The position numbers and the translations under genes are program-made. 64,000 bases of DNA from positions 62,001 through 126,000 of the forward strand of contig ARYC01000441.1 in assembly GCA_000711775.1 (NCBI GenBank), read 5' to 3'. Positions within the stretch are counted from its first letter, which is position 1; every line of letters starts with the position of its first letter. Source of the DNA: Oxytricha trifallax. Taxonomy: Eukaryota > Ciliophora > Spirotrichea > Sporadotrichida > Oxytrichidae. This document shows positions 24,137-37,540 of this stretch, piece by piece. The notes under the pieces were generated by a model. The model made no database searches. It worked only from the letters and a program-made list of their open reading frames with translations, and had not been told where the DNA came from.

Positions 24137-25368
24137 ATGAAGATGATGATGAAGAACGCTTAATTTAACATTAATCCTCACCATTCCAATCTCTAATACC
24201 AATATTGTTTATAAAAATAATAGTCATAATCAATAATTAAATTATTTATTTTCAGTTTATTAATAGTAAGTAGGGGCAACTAGCCAATCAAATAGTAGTA
24301 ATCAGCACCCATAACCAGTGGACTCACATTACAATGAGCAATTCTCAGGGGCAGATCGCAGTCATGGAAGTGAAGATGATTTAGATTTTGAGGACACTGA
24401 TGAGTGTGTAAAAATTCCTCCTGCTAACAAATAAAAAAATGAAAACCCACATAGTATAAATTAAAAAGAAAATAGACCAAGCCACTTTGAGGGTGGGGTT
24501 GCCAGTGGAGCTGTCTAAAGATCAATCACACCAGGCCAGAATGGGGGAAATATCCCGAGAAGTTCTGCAAGTTTAAAATCTAATCAAACTTTAATGACTC
24601 AAGAAAACTAAATGGCTTCGCCTAAATTTGCTAATCTAGGTTTCATAAATAATTCAATAATAGAAGATTTACTCTACTGTTTTTATATTTAGGTTAGTAT
24701 AATTCAAAATCAACAGTTAAGCTTAACATACAACCTTAAAAATATCATTCATATAGGCTTTTTTTTATTTTAAATATGCTATACAACCTGGCACTTAAAT
24801 CCAAGACTATAAATAACCAAACGACTACGATGGTTAAAACGATCCAGAGCAGTTCTCCTAGACCTTTCAGAACTAATCCCAATCCAATTTCCAATATCAA
24901 AGTCAAGCTTAATCTCTCGCAATTCCTAACCAGCACCAACAGCAGCACTTCAGCCAATCAATCCAATAAAACCATTAACTTTAATATCAGTAGCAGCAAT
25001 AATAGTAGAATTAATAAGTTCCACTATCCACTAAGAGTATGGTCTCATCGAAATCACATAAGAATTTTCATTCTGTGGTGGGCAATCACGCTTTCAATAA
25101 ATTAACCACAAACACTACCAATTAGAGAGGCAGCAATCATCTGACTGCAAGTGTGCTCAACCCACATTAATAATAGCAAACTTATAGCTCTAATTAGTTA
25201 GATACTCTTAGTAATAGATAAATTTATTTTGAAGAAAAAAGTCATTGGATAAATTAACAAAAATAAACTTAAAATTTTATTAATATACAATTAACTTAAT
25301 GGATTAATTATAATTTTTATCTAGTTTATTATAAATAAAAGTCAAAATTACCCCACATTTATTTGTGA
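24137..25368 (+). CDS. Q-rich low-complexity protein, unrecognised
   Basis: The ATG at 24,137 begins MKMMMKNAQFNINPHHSN. After a short interruption come SEDDLDFEDTDECVKIPP and a glycine-rich VASGAVQRSITPGQNGG. After an IES with pointer ATAATTCAA (copies near 24,648 and 24,700) the frame gives STVKLNIQPQKY, then a very Q-rich segment (QSLAIPNQHQQQHFSQS) and LSTKSMVSSKSHKNFH. The frame stays open to a TGA at 25,366-25,368, but the true end may be earlier because the last 80 bases are AT-rich. No folded domain is recognised. Such Q-rich proteins are common in stichotrichs because TAA and TAG both encode glutamine. Confidence 0.5.
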
Positions 25369-25582
25369 ACAGAAATTTAACTTTCAACTATGTTTTTTAA
25401 GGTTATTTAAATAAATTTTTTATTAAATGATATTCTATAAATTATATATCAAATTAAAATTTTAATTGATATTTTATATTTATTAATTTTTAAATCTCAA
25501 AACAATATTTTAGTGACAATAATATATAAATAATAAGTATAAGAATTCTTCATTTAATACATTATATTTAACCAACATAGTA

Positions 25583-28500
25583 ATGGTAGAAGCTAACAGC
25601 CAGTAGATCCAGAGCAAGACAAAGACTTTGGGAGGGCATATTTGAAATTAGTAAAGAAAATGTACTAGGAATCAGGCTAAAACCTGCTAATTACTCAAGA
25701 TGAAGTTGAGAAACTTGCCTATTAATAGCAATGCCTCAGTCTAACTGATTTCAACCATAGAAACTAACAATCACATATAAATTTTACAATGGTAAAAGAC
25801 ATTTTTATGTTTATAGAATGAGAAGTTAACAATTTCAATACAAATCATATATTTTAAATTCAAAGTTATAATTGATTAGATGTAATAAAAGTTTTGTTTG
25901 AATTATTTAATGCCTAGAGAACAAAACCCAAAAAACTAAACTTTTATAAGAAATGAAAAGTCAATAAGAAATGTAAGAATGCACATTCAAACCTCAAACC
26001 TACTCCCACAAATAAAAAAGAAATTTCGATTAATTTCTATAAGATCAGCAGTAATACGAAGAGTTAAAGAAAAAGAAAAATAGAGACAGGCTTGAGTAGA
26101 ATATCAATGTGTAGCAATAAGAATTGAAACATTAGCCAATTGTAAACAAGAAAAGCGCTAAAATTGTAGAGTAAAAGAAGAGAAATATTCAAGAGGAGAT
26201 CCAATAAGAGGTTATGTATAATTGAAAAAATATTTAGATAATGCTAATAGAATTTTTGTCATATATTATGAGAGATTTATCAATCTATGTTTATATAATT
26301 ATAAGACAGAGAAATAGAAGACAAACCAGTATATGAAAGATTGCATAAAATTCATTATGAAAAATTGCAAAGACAAGCTTAAAAAGCGATTGAGTAAACG
26401 AACCTGCTAACAGGAAAAACTAAAGATGGCAGAGATTAGAAATCTGTGAATTCTAGGAACATGAAGAAAACTAAATCTGAAGCCAATTTCACATCTGCTA
26501 GAGATAGAGAATTTTTTTATTTTATAATAGCTATATCTATTACTGTCATTAATTGTTTGAAAATAAGCTTACTCATTATGAATTATTAATTAAATTTGTA
26601 AGAAAAATTATATAGAGAAATCCAAAGCGGGAAGACAGTGGATGAGCTTCTCTACGAAGACGCAAAAAGACGTTGGGAAAAGCATGATTAAAAAAAGAAA
26701 AATCTTGAGAAGCTAAAAGATGAACAAATATAATCTACAAAACCTCCAGTCGGCACCAACAACTCTAAATTTGCAGCTCAGAAATTTGAGAAGGAATTTT
26801 ATTTCTTGGTGCATCATATAATCAGCGAGGTCAGTGGCAATCAAGATTAGGAGGAGCCAAATTAAGACTTCAACTTGAGAGAGTATGATAACAAGAAAAT
26901 CAATTATGTCAAAGTTGGACAGTTAATGAGTGAATTAGGATATAAAACACCTTAAAAGATTCAATGCCATTTAAATATAAGATTGATTCAATGTAGTTTA
27001 ATGAGTTAATTTAAAAACTGGAATATAAAAACTTTTAACGTTAAAAAATATGAAAATAAAAAGTAAATAACTTCCCTTTTAAATAGTTTTTTAAAAATAT
27101 ATAAAATATATAAAATTAAAATAGCATAATAATAACTATATGATTTACAAATTATGAAATTTTAATTTTGTATACATTTGGGTTTTATTTCAGCTAATAT
27201 AGCACCAGATAGTGTAGAAAGAGAGCTTCTTTTCGACATGTGGAACATGCTCCAAGGTGAAGAAAATTCAGGAATTATGATTGCAAATATTAAGAAATTC
27301 TTGTTGGCAATTCAAGGCATTTGCATTGACTAAGTCGAGGGTAGAATGGGTCAAACATTTGATAATAACTATGGATCTCATAACAAGACTAATCAAGAAG
27401 ACAGAACAAGCACACTTTTACAAAACAATTTCGATTAAAACGGCATCTTAAGACTGAACTAATAAGAATGCAGCAAGCTATTTGTGAAGTTCAAGCCTCT
27501 CTACATCAATAGAATACAGTTCTAAGGCTAGTTTAAGCGTGTTAAGTAGCAAGAAAATCACTGCACTTTCAAACCATAAATATCTCAAACTTCTGAACAT
27601 CTTGCTATATAGAGAAGAATGAGAATATTGAGTGAGACCAGATAGACGGAAGATCAGGATTTACATAGTAACCAGAATCATAACAACTAAATGGACACAA
27701 TGAGTAATTAGAATTAGAATGTAACTTAAGATCCAGCTAAAATGGACATTGTTAAGTTGCTACTACATCCAGTGAATACTGACAAGTAATGGCAATAGAA
27801 TGCTAAGTTTATGCTAGATTAGAAAGAACTAGAAGAATTATTAATATCATGATATTATATACGGTTGAAATTTTGAGTTATTTGTCTATTATTTTGTAAA
27901 TGCACATTTAAACCTAAGATCACAAACTATGAATCAAACAAGTCAAGAGTTTGTTATTTAGAAGAAACTCTTTATAATTAAAATCAATCTATTTCTTTAC
28001 TTTTTATAAGTTTTGTAGGGTAATGATAAATTCTTGGAATTATACAGTAAGGCCAAGCCAATGCATGAAAAGCGTGATAAAACCAGAAACGACTATGAAT
28101 TCGAGAAGGGTTAAGAGGAGTGCACTTTCCAACCCAACATTGGTGAATCCCAGAAGAACATGGATTAGCTTTACTTCTCAACTAATCAGTACACTGATTC
28201 TTAATTCCTTGGAAGTGATTATTTTATCAACTTAATTTTCGAATTCATGTCTACATTTAAAAGGGAAAGTAAATTAAAATGATGGGGGATTGAATCAAAC
28301 AACTACTCAAAACATTAAAGGTTACCAGATGATGATGGCTCGTATGCAAAAAGGGCGTGAAGACAGAGATAAAGTAAAGGCGATGACTTCTAGAGGCATC
28401 CCAGGTACTATTATTGATGAGCAGCAATTGAAGCCACTACAAATCCTATTATTTATTTTAGTTTCATAGCAATTTTATTTATTAAAAAATTAATTAGTTC

Positions 28501-28680
28501 CACCTTTTTATTAATCTCCTATAAATTATACAAATAGAAGGAAATACAAACTATAAAGGTGCGTTTTCAACATTCTCACATCACCCAGATTTCAACATTC
28601 ATCATGCACATCAACTATAAGATGGTGGGTAGTCCTAGATTTCAAATGTATAAATTTCCTTTATTCTTCATGATTTAAGT
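25583..28680 (+). CDS. Protein with repeated CTF-x-P motifs, unrecognised family
   Basis: Several blocks in one direction share a style: EECTFKPQTYSHKQKR near 26.0 kb, PVYERLHKIHYEKLQRQAQ near 26.3 kb, KEFYFLVHHIISEVSG near 26.8 kb, CTFKPQISQTSEHLAIQ near 27.6 kb, CTFKPKITNYESNK near 27.9 kb and EECTFQPNIGES near 28.1 kb. Four spaced copies of (E)CTF-x-P are therefore present, mixed with lysine/glutamine-rich helices. I know this motif from ciliate and other protist proteins, often of the cytoskeleton, but can name no family. The ATG at 25,583 is in a frame that soon stops, so the true start is uncertain and may need an upstream join. An intron of about 25 nt near 25.8 kb and several IESs interrupt the frame. 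Confidence 0.55.
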
Positions 28681-28749
28681 AAAATTCATTAAAACGTTAG
28701 GAGAGTATTATAAAATATTAATAATATACACAATTATTACCAAAAATAG

Positions 28750-29680
28750 ATGAGCAAATCAAGACTGCAAAACTCCAAGTCGAATGAATCATTGCAGTCA
28801 ATATTGAATTAGTCAAAGAGATAAACAAATACATAGTAAAATACTAAAAATACAGTAGCAAAAGGTATGAATAACAATTAAAACCATGAAAAGGAAAACA
28901 TCTATGTTTATCCACAAATGTTTCAATATTTTTTCTGAATCATTCTTACAATAATTCCTAAAATTCATCCACAGCAGTAGCAGTAAATGAACAGCTACTA
29001 AGACAAAAAACCATTAAACAACTATAAAGTGTAAAATTAAGATAATCTCTATCCAAACAGAGCAAATTCCTCTCTTTCGCAATAATCTCAAAATAGATAC
29101 AATAACAATTAGTAATTGTCTAACGGAAGAAGTTCAAGATTCAGTGACACCTACAATCCAACAAATGGTAAGTTCAAACAAAAAATCATATAAAAACACA
29201 GTTATTAAAAATTTTAAACACAAGCTAAACCTTTTTTTCAATTTAGATTTCAGTTATGAGTAAGAATAAAACAAGCACCTGTAGAATGCAAATAATCTGA
29301 CCACAGGCACAGGATTCTTGAACATTCCCTCTGACACAGACCCAGATCATAGTATCGCATCTAAAACTACAAGTGTCAAGTAGCCACTACTTTATGTTGA
29401 TGTCAACCTTGGACCAGGGAAATCTGAAAGAATTGTTGTATATGAAGGTGATATATACCTTTAAATATATCTAACAAACAAAGGCTCATATAATTAATTT
29501 TATGAATGATCAATATATAATGGTGATACAGCTGATGCTTTGGCTGAAAAATTCGCTTTAAGTCACGGATTAGACATGAGCATGAAGGGCAAGTTATCAC
29601 AATTACTCGACTCATAAATAGCAGGTTTACTTGAAAAAATTGAAGAAGAACAGAACAGCATCCACTCTGATAATATTTGA
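28750..29680 (+). CDS. Small protein with conserved C-terminal VDVNLGPG motif
   Basis: From the ATG at 28,750 the N-terminal half is S/N/Q-rich (SKSNESLQSILNQSK). The C-terminal 90 residues are ordered: PLLYVDVNLGPGKSERIV, VYEGDTADALAEKFA, HGLDMSMKGKLSQLLD and a final acidic helix. The stop is the TGA at 29,678-29,680. I have seen such VDVNLG-x-G...VYEGD C-termini in protist coiled-coil and cilia-associated proteins but cannot name the family. The piece structure is well resolved: IES 28,910-28,966, intron 29,168-29,246 and IES 29,447-29,521. Spliced length is about 240 residues. It is convergent with the next gene, with only about 190 bp between stops. Confidence 0.7.
28910..28966. other. 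IES with pointer ATCCACA
   Basis: ATCCACA lies at 28,910-28,916 and 28,967-28,973. Removal joins ENIYVYPQ to QQQQMNSYQDKK in frame and removes a TGA. Confidence 0.8.
29447..29521. other. IES with pointer GGTGATA
   Basis: GGTGATA lies at 29,447-29,453 and 29,522-29,528. Removal gives VVYEGDTADALAEKF, restoring the conserved C-terminal motif. Confidence 0.85.
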
Positions 29681-29866
29681 CTTAAATTATAATGAAGTTT
29701 GTTAGATATTTTTGATTTATCTATAAAATAATTGAAATAAAGATAAATGTAGAAGATATAAAAAGCATATGAATATTATTTTAAGTCATTCTTGTTGTCA
29801 AATAAGTTATCATTTAATCTAATAAGGTAAAACTGTATAATTTTATCAATATTTTATCAATCTTGT

Positions 29867-32342
29867 TCATTATCTTCTTGGGGAGCCAGCTCTGTCTGGG
29901 GATCCTCTGATGGGTGAGCTCTCTCTGATCTCCTTTCCAACGATAGTCTTTTGAATGGCGATCTTATTACTATAATTTGAATTTAATCGATAAATCTCTA
30001 ATAATTATTGACAATGGAATCCTTTGCAATTTTTTATTTGAAATCTTCTCTGAGAACTTCTTCAAGGGGTCTTTTCTCTCAAGCTTATCGAGTTCGCCTG
30101 GGGTGTACTGATCCAAGAACTCGTCAATGGACAAATACCCTCCTCCTACTCTGATGTTAATCTTGTCCTTATCAACTCTGACTGCAACTCTCTTGGTACC
30201 AAATTGATAGACACCCTCTGACTCTCTCATGAACATGATCTTGAGCTTTTGTCTCTCTGGGTAGTTGTTGATGAATTCAGCCAATTTGCGGTCAATGACG
30301 TCGTCCTTCACTGGGATGTACACTGCGATTCTTTGCTTCAACTCGATGATGTAGTTCTTCAAGGTCTCAATCTCAACTTCAGCATTACAAATATATGTAA
30401 AATTCGTAAAATTACTATATTTTATAAACAATGGTATATTCATAAAGAAAACCTCAATTAAATAACTAATTTAGATAAATAGCGATATTTATTATGAAAA
30501 TGCATCTTTCAATTGTCTGAGGAGTTCAAGAGAAGTCTTGTTAGCTCTGTAAACTTTGTCCTCTAATTCAAGAATGTAATCTGAGGCAGTCTCCAATTCT
30601 CTTTGCAATTGAAGCTTTTGTGATTAATATAATTCACTTCCACCATTTTAAAAATAACAACAATCGTCTTAATTATATATTACTATATATGTGCATCAAT
30701 TTAAGCAAGGTGTTGTCTAGTCATAGCGAGTTGGTCTTCAACATCTAATTTTTGAGTAATGATTTCCTTCAATTCGATGATGGTTGAGTTCAATTGCAAG
30801 ATAGTTCTTTGGTGTTCTATAAAATTATATTTAGTCATATGATTAAAAATGATTTCAATTGCAGAAAAAAATGGAGTTATCTCAAGTTTTTATTAAAAAT
30901 ATCTTGTTTGATGCCAAAACTCCAAATTTATAGAATGTAAAAAAGCTAATATCATAATAGACACCCTATCTTATATGCAAGAAAGATATTGAAATCATGA
31001 TTTACCAATAAAAATAAGTCAAATTATATATTATTTTTAATTATTTACAATAAAACAGCTAAATATTAATGATTAAGACTAGCACATTTCTTATAATACG
31101 ATATTTCCATCTATAGTTTGCGTTTTTACTTACACTTAAGGATTTAATCGAGTTCGTTGATTCTTCTCTCGTAGCTCTCTCTTTGTCTCTCCTTCTCATC
31201 AGTGATGTTTCTGATGATATCGTCCTTCTCACGTCTCAAGTTTTCCTTGTCTCTCAACTCTGCTTCCATCTTGTCATGGTGATCCTTCTAGAGCACTTAC
31301 ACCTATTTCACTTTACACTAAAATGTATAAATCAGGGGTGTTTTAATAAGGTTTTAACAACATTAACACACATTAATTGGTGATTGATGATGAGTTTTTT
31401 CAAGTTAGTCGACCTTGTTATGGTGCTCGTTATTGAGGGTGCTTACCTTGTCGTGATGTTCTCTGTTCAATGTATCAACCCTATTTGAATGAGCTTAGTT
31501 TACTTGTTCTAACTTCACATAACAATAAAAAATTTATGTGTTGGGGGTATAGTGCTCTTCAATTGGATTATACTTTGAACTATTACAAAAAAACGCCTAA
31601 AATTGAAATCATAAATTAAGCTATTTTTTATTAACTTTTAAAGATGCTCGCGCTCTCTTTGCGCTTGATGAGCCTTGAGTTGTTGAATATCATTCTGAAG
31701 TCTCTATGTTTCCTCGATAAGTTCCTGCTCGTAGGTAGTATGCTTGGAGGTGTCCTCTCTGATGATCACGCTAGTCTCAGTGATGTGCACTTGCAACTCT
31801 TCTCTCTTAGTCTCGCTGTGTGTCAAAATCTGCTTGTGAGTGATCACATCTTGCTTCATGTCATCAATCACATATAAATTGATGTCAAAGATCATATGCG
31901 CTCTAATTTACCTGATTAAACTATACTCTAAGGAAATATAATATAAGCATATATGCATTTGAATGACCTATCATGGATGAAAGAGTTAAGTAAAGATGCA
32001 TGTATTGTATAAAATATAGTCTGGAAACAGCCAGGATATTCCGTTGTTTTAATTGAAGTTATATGATGATACTTACAACTACTTTCTCTTGGAGAGCGAC
32101 TACAATAGTCTTCAAATGTTCGATTTCTACTTCTTTCTCTGAAAGCCCTCTCACTAGATCCTTGTCCAATACAATTCCAAATAATTAATTTAATTCAATA
32201 AATTCATAATTAATAGGCATTTATAATTTGACTGAATGTAGTCTGATTGGTCGTTTTGTTACTGGGATTAGTCTCCTGCTTTTTGAGTTCTCTTGGCTGG
32301 GGAGCCACCTAATCTACCCTTTGGTGTCTTGTTTGTTGACAT
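29867..32342 (-). CDS. Coiled-coil protein with GAS2-type (GAR) domain
   Basis: The ATG at 32,342 (minus) gives a basic start (STNKTPKGRLGGSPAKRT). There follow at least seven short blocks of heptad-like coiled coil, for example LSEKEVEIEHLKTIVVAL, REELQVHITETSVIIRED and EKERQRESYERRINELD. The C-terminal block encodes GVYQFGTKRVAVRVDKDK and INIRVGGGYLSIDEFLDQY, the glycine-rich signature of the GAS2/GAR microtubule-binding domain. An IES (AAGAT pointers, plus-strand ATCTT at 29,961-29,965 and 30,043-30,047) is followed by a serine/proline/arginine tail (SSPIRGSPDRAGSPRR) and TGA. A cytoskeletal role is likely by domain. The gene is notable for its many small coding blocks separated by long AT-rich gaps. 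Confidence 0.75.
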
Positions 32343-33102
32343 TGTAGTTTTGCTAATGTGGTGTTGTAATTAAAAATTTATAGTTAGATTTGTTTTATTA
32401 TGTTATATGTTTTTTATAAAAAACCATATAAAAATGAGAGAAATATATTTTATTCTTATTATTCCCTATTATAAAATTTAAGATATTATTAAACTTAGAT
32501 ATTTATACGCTTAAAATAATGAATAGTACTAATATTGGGAAATTTACTTCATATTATTTTATATGCAAATTATTAAGAAAATAAAATTTGTCATATAATT
32601 CCTCATTTATAATAATAAAAGTCAAATAAAATAAAATCACAATCATTATCAAATGTTACAAAGAATATTCAATCTATCGTATTTTATATTATTTTTCTTC
32701 ACAAATTTTATAGAATTAATGACTTCAAAATTATCAAGCAATTTTATAATAAAATATAGTAATATATTATTAAATTTATATTAAAGTTTTATTATATAAA
32801 TATTTATATATTTTTATCTTAATGATTGATGATATCAAAATATAAAATAAATAGAAGTATAATTAATTTTGTATATTTTATGAATTAAAATTAATTACAG
32901 GAACTTTAAAAAGAAAGTACTAGTTTTTACTTAAATAATAATATTTGGATAATTTACTTTCTTATTAACATTAATCCATTATTAGATATTCTCTGAATTA
33001 CTATCATGATTGATAATTAAAAAACATTTAAATAAATAATTATGATAGAAATTAAATTAAATATTTAATAGAATTTTTTAATTTTATATTTAGAAGTAAA
33101 AA

Positions 33103-33133
<31 letters not shown>

Positions 33134-33433
33134 ATTATCAGTGATGTTTAATAAGCTTAATTTTAAAAAGAATTTTACTAAAAACATTATGAAAACATTC
33201 TTAGATTGTTTTTAATTTAATCAATATTGGAATCAGTTATACGATAAAATAACTGATTGTATAAATAGTGAGGATATTTATTTAAGGTCATTATTCAGAG
33301 TGAAATTAATTGCTCACTTCATTTTTTGTCTCAGGTTTAACTTCAACAAATTACTGTATGTTATACTAACTTACTATTAAACATAAATTCCTGTAATAAC
33401 TCATACAAAAATTGCTTATAGTTGTATAATAAT
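32343..33433. other. AT-rich intergenic region with (AT)n
   Basis: Roughly 1.1 kb without a convincing coding block on either strand. It contains an alternating AT run at about 33,108-33,133. Confidence 0.5.
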
Positions 33434-36400
33434 TCAAAAATCCAGAGATAATTGCACATATGAAAAATAAATGGAAAAAAGAAGGTTATGAGAGAAAATA
33501 CTCATGACATAAATTATTAATAATATTTACTAAGATTAATTTGGATTTTGTGATGTACTGCGCTCTTCAGGCATAGGCCCCATAGAATTTTCAAGTAAAT
33601 TTGAATTGGAGGGTTACCTACTCATTAAGAATCTCTTATTGATATTATTTCCAACAGTTAGGTTTAAATTTTGATTTGTCAAGCTTTTTTACTGATTCGT
33701 ATTGTTATAAAAAGAATAAAATTATGAGAAAAACGGTTCCATTAAAAACTATTGAAATATCTAAAAAACTCCCATAATCAAACATAATTTTGTTATACTA
33801 TTAGTTTAATTAAATCCAGATTAAACAACGTTCTTTTGTATAATAATTGTAGTAGTACTTTTTGAGTTTCTTGGGCTTAATATAATTTTACTATGATCTT
33901 TGGCATTATTTAATTTGACTGCTATCAGAGACTGCTATTGTTAGAATTAATTTAAAAAGTTTAAGTTAAAATTATGAAAAGCTTTTAAACTTTTTATGAC
34001 ACAAAAATTGAACTTCTCCAATAGAGATTATTTTGAGTTATTTCAATTGGATAGCTTTAATTAGATTTTCTGTTTGATGGACTAAATTGGCTATTATTAT
34101 TTAGAAGAATAGTACCATCAGGGGCTACTCCCTTCATGACAGAATGTTGCGAAATTTCTGCTCCTCCAGTTTAATTTAACCCGTTTCCTAGCGATTAGAT
34201 AAGAGTTTGATTAATAATCAATAATTTAAGAAATAACTAGATAAATGAGTATTTTGCTTTTGGAAAAGGTTTAAAGATTTAACTTCATTAAAGAATTCTA
34301 CTTAAAAGTAAAAAAAAAACTTGATTTCCACTCATCATTATTGTTGCATTTTGTACTTAATCGATAAGTCCATATATTTCTCTTCGTAACTCTACTTCAA
34401 TCATGTTAAACGTTGGGTTGTCCTTCCTATTGCAAAATCTTTCATAGTAGTCTTTCAAGCTCATGCAGGCTGCTACTTTTGATGTACTATGACACTTATT
34501 TACGTATAATCAGGTAAATATAATTATTTATTGTTCTCTTTTTTCTCTTAATAGTAAGATATTTAATTCAACTAATTTAAAAAAACCTTAGTGTCTATTT
34601 GACTTAATTTCTTTTACAAGTATTTTTTCATTTCTATTTCCATAAGCTGACAGAAAAGTTTACTCTCTTCATCTGTTTTGCTGTTCCATTTATAGAGGTA
34701 AAATTTCTTGGAGATATTGAAGGCCTTAATCATGTCTTTTTTGCAGTGATTTAAGTATGTTGCAAATTATAATAAATTAAAAAATCATAAATTAATCATA
34801 TTATAAAAGAAATTCGGGTATTAATAATAATACTGATATTGAAATAACAAATTTGTTACCATTTAAAATTGATTTTATTCTTATAATTTGATTAATTAAA
34901 AATTTAAAACCAATTATTTTATTCTCATTTAACAATATATATCTATTGATAAAATAAATTAAAGTTTTATCATTTAAACAAATAAAATATCTCCCTAAAA
35001 AAAGAAATTCTTGATTATTCATGGCCACTATCTCCTTTTCAGAGGTACCTGGATAATTGATTCTCTCAAATTTGGTCATTTACAAAAGTTTTTAATCATT
35101 ATTCATTTTTTTCTCAAGTTTCTTAATGGATTTATTTCTCATTTCATTTCTCTCTTCCTAATTTGAATCAGGCATTTCTGCCAATGTTTTGTATATGGTC
35201 TTGTATATAAAACAAAATAATAATATATATAAGTAGTAAGTAAAATGTTTTCACATTACAAATACTAATAAAATAATGCTTTTTAATCATTTAATAATTC
35301 ATTTAGCACAATTCTTAGCTATAAAAGGCAATCTTTGATTATAACTTAATTTGCTAAAAATTATAAATTTTTATACATAATCATTGTATATCAATTCTGT
35401 AATTTTAAGTCCTTATTTATGAGCCAAATCCCTAACCCGTTCTTTCATGATCCTAAATCTAACAATTTTTGGTGCTTTTACACTTTTTTCGATGAGAGGT
35501 AAATCCTGATATTTTTTTGGCCTAAATAAAGATGGCTTGGTATTAGGATCTGTATCTATTTTGTATTAAAAACAACAGATATTAAACAAATTTATTCTTT
35601 ATTACTGAAAATTTATTAAAATTCTGACTTTTAAATAAAAGCATTTCCATTTTTTCTATTAAAATTAGGTTAATCAATTTATAAATCGTATTCTGAAAAT
35701 TAAATATTAAAATTATTAAAAACAACTCTCTGCAGATACATGAAAATTAATTAGATCTTCCTAATTATCAAACATAAAATCGAAAGACCTCCATTGAGAG
35801 ACTATTGACACACAATGCCAGGGTTTTGTCACAACAGTTTTATGCTTTTCCTTTTTCTTTTTGCAATATAAATTAGCAAGTGTTAAAGTTTAAGCTCCAA
35901 TCACAACTCCATCGATTTCAGAAAATTTAACTATAAATTATGGATTAAATTATCAATAATTTCTTACTTTTATGCACTGTTCCGAGTAATTTAGCTTTTT
36001 ATGTCGGTCTAAAACAACTGTCTGCTCTTCTAGTTATATTAAATAAAATTAGGAAAATATAATCTTCTTTTAATGTCCTTTCTTATCTTAACAAACCTAA
36101 TTGATTCCTTCTGATTCCAAAAATAAATAAGATTAAGAAAACATTATCAAAACATTAATAATTTTAATTTATTTTAAGTAAAGTTTCTGCTTCAGATATT
36201 TAATCCACTTTTCTTAAAAATTACTAATTTATAGAAAAGACACTTTAACCCAAAAATTGTGCATAGTATTAAATCTTTTTACCTAATTTTACCCATAAAA
36301 ATATTTTATTCAAATATCTTCTTAATTTATACTCTGCTTTTCAATAAAACTTTAATATGATTCGCTAATTACAAAAGATTTCAATCACATAAAATAATTC

Positions 36401-36740
36401 TAAGTTTAATATCCCATTTTTTTTATTTCAGCAATAATATATATTTTAACTAGACTAGGTTAGTAGTCTTTCTTATTTGAATTTGTATATGAAAAATAGT
36501 TAGCATGAACACCCACCGTCCTCAATTTTTATTATATATTGCTATCAGTAATAAATTCATATACTTAGATTTAAGTTTAATGAATTTCTCTAAAGCAGCT
36601 TATCTCTCTTCAAGAGAAGCTTGGACGTTAAGATTTCTCTAGGCTACTTACTCTTTTTTTATAAATGCAACCATTTTAGAGGCTACTTCCTTCGCTGATC
36701 CCTTGCTGGCACGGGATTTATGTGAGCCTGCTTAACTCAT
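33434..36740 (-). CDS. Fragmented minus-strand gene, PH-like segment, unrecognised
   Basis: The ATG at 36,740 (minus) gives MSQAGSHKSRASKGSAKEV, then a helix-rich EERQAALEK. Blocks downstream in the minus direction include EIDGVVIGAQTLTLANLY and VTKPWHCVSIVSQWRSFDF with MFDNQEDLINF (about 35.75-35.93 kb), reminiscent of a PH-like beta barrel ending in a helix. Next come PKKYQDLPLIEKSVKAPK, MPDSNQEERNEMRNK, FYLYKWNSKTDEESKLF and RKDNPTFNMIEVELRRE. The C-terminal blocks are N/S/Q-rich (KGVAPDGTILLNNNSQF, LLENSMGPMPEERSTSQ). The coding blocks are 100-200 bp each, separated by longer AT-rich segments. The PH assignment is tentative, the 3' end is approximate and most pointers were not resolved. 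Confidence 0.5.
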
Positions 36741-36889
36741 TAAACTTTTTTTATTTAAAAAACAATGATAAAACTTTATATACTTTTTGTTTATATCAGC
36801 ACTTTTCTGATAATCAATATATTAAATAATATCAATAATACATTGATTCTTGAATGAATAAGGGATTTAATTTAAAATATATAAATATA

Positions 36890-37020
36890 AAGGTTAGTAG
36901 TTACATTTCAAGATGATCGTCTGCTTAGAGTAAACTTGCTTTGGATTTCTTGCGGACTGAATCATTTGAGTTAGGTCGACCTCCTATAGCATTCTACTCA
37001 GATCCCAAAAAGTTTCAAAA
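36890..37020 (-). CDS. Isolated coding-like block upstream of the preceding gene
   Basis: On the minus strand this stretch is open in two frames under the ciliate code, e.g. AIGGRPNSNDSVRKKSKAS or MLQEVDLTQMIQSARN. It is less AT-rich than its surroundings. It lies about 150 bp upstream of the start chosen for the 33.4-36.7 kb gene. It could be a 5' MDS of that gene or part of another one. Confidence 0.35.
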
Positions 37021-37507
37021 TAAAATTAATAGTTTAGAATACAACAATAAGCTAAAAGATTTTATTGTATAATTATTTTTAGCAAATTAAAAGTTTGAGT
37101 TTGATGGATAGTTGTTTGTTTTTAATTTATTTTTAATACAATTAATCAGAGTTTTTGATTTTCAATATCTTAAGAATATTTTAAACCTCAAATTTTTATA
37201 TTAATATTAAATATTATATGAATGGTAAAGATAAAAATTGTGTTCTTATCATATATTAATAATAAGTGATTATTATAAGATTATCTTATAAAAGAGTATA
37301 CAGAAAGTTAATTAGTTTTTTACCACATAATTAAGGATAATTATGACTACTAATCACAAGGGGAGTATACAGATTATTTTGTTAACGCAACATCATCATT
37401 GCTAGTAAATAAAGATAATCTGAATAATCTTTCATATTTTTTAAAAAATCTATCATCAAAAATTTAAATTTATAATTTTTTTAGAAGTTAGACGGTCTTT
37501 AGTTGTA

Positions 37508-37540
<33 letters not shown>

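Noticed and set aside
27984..28181. Minus-strand ORF opposite the CTF-x-P protein
   Set aside because: It is antisense to a block with the repeated ECTFQP motif, so it is a shadow.
33108..33133. (AT)n tracts at 33.1 and 37.5 kb as origins or centromeric elements
   Set aside because: Simple alternating AT in AT-rich spacers; nothing beyond composition supports a function.
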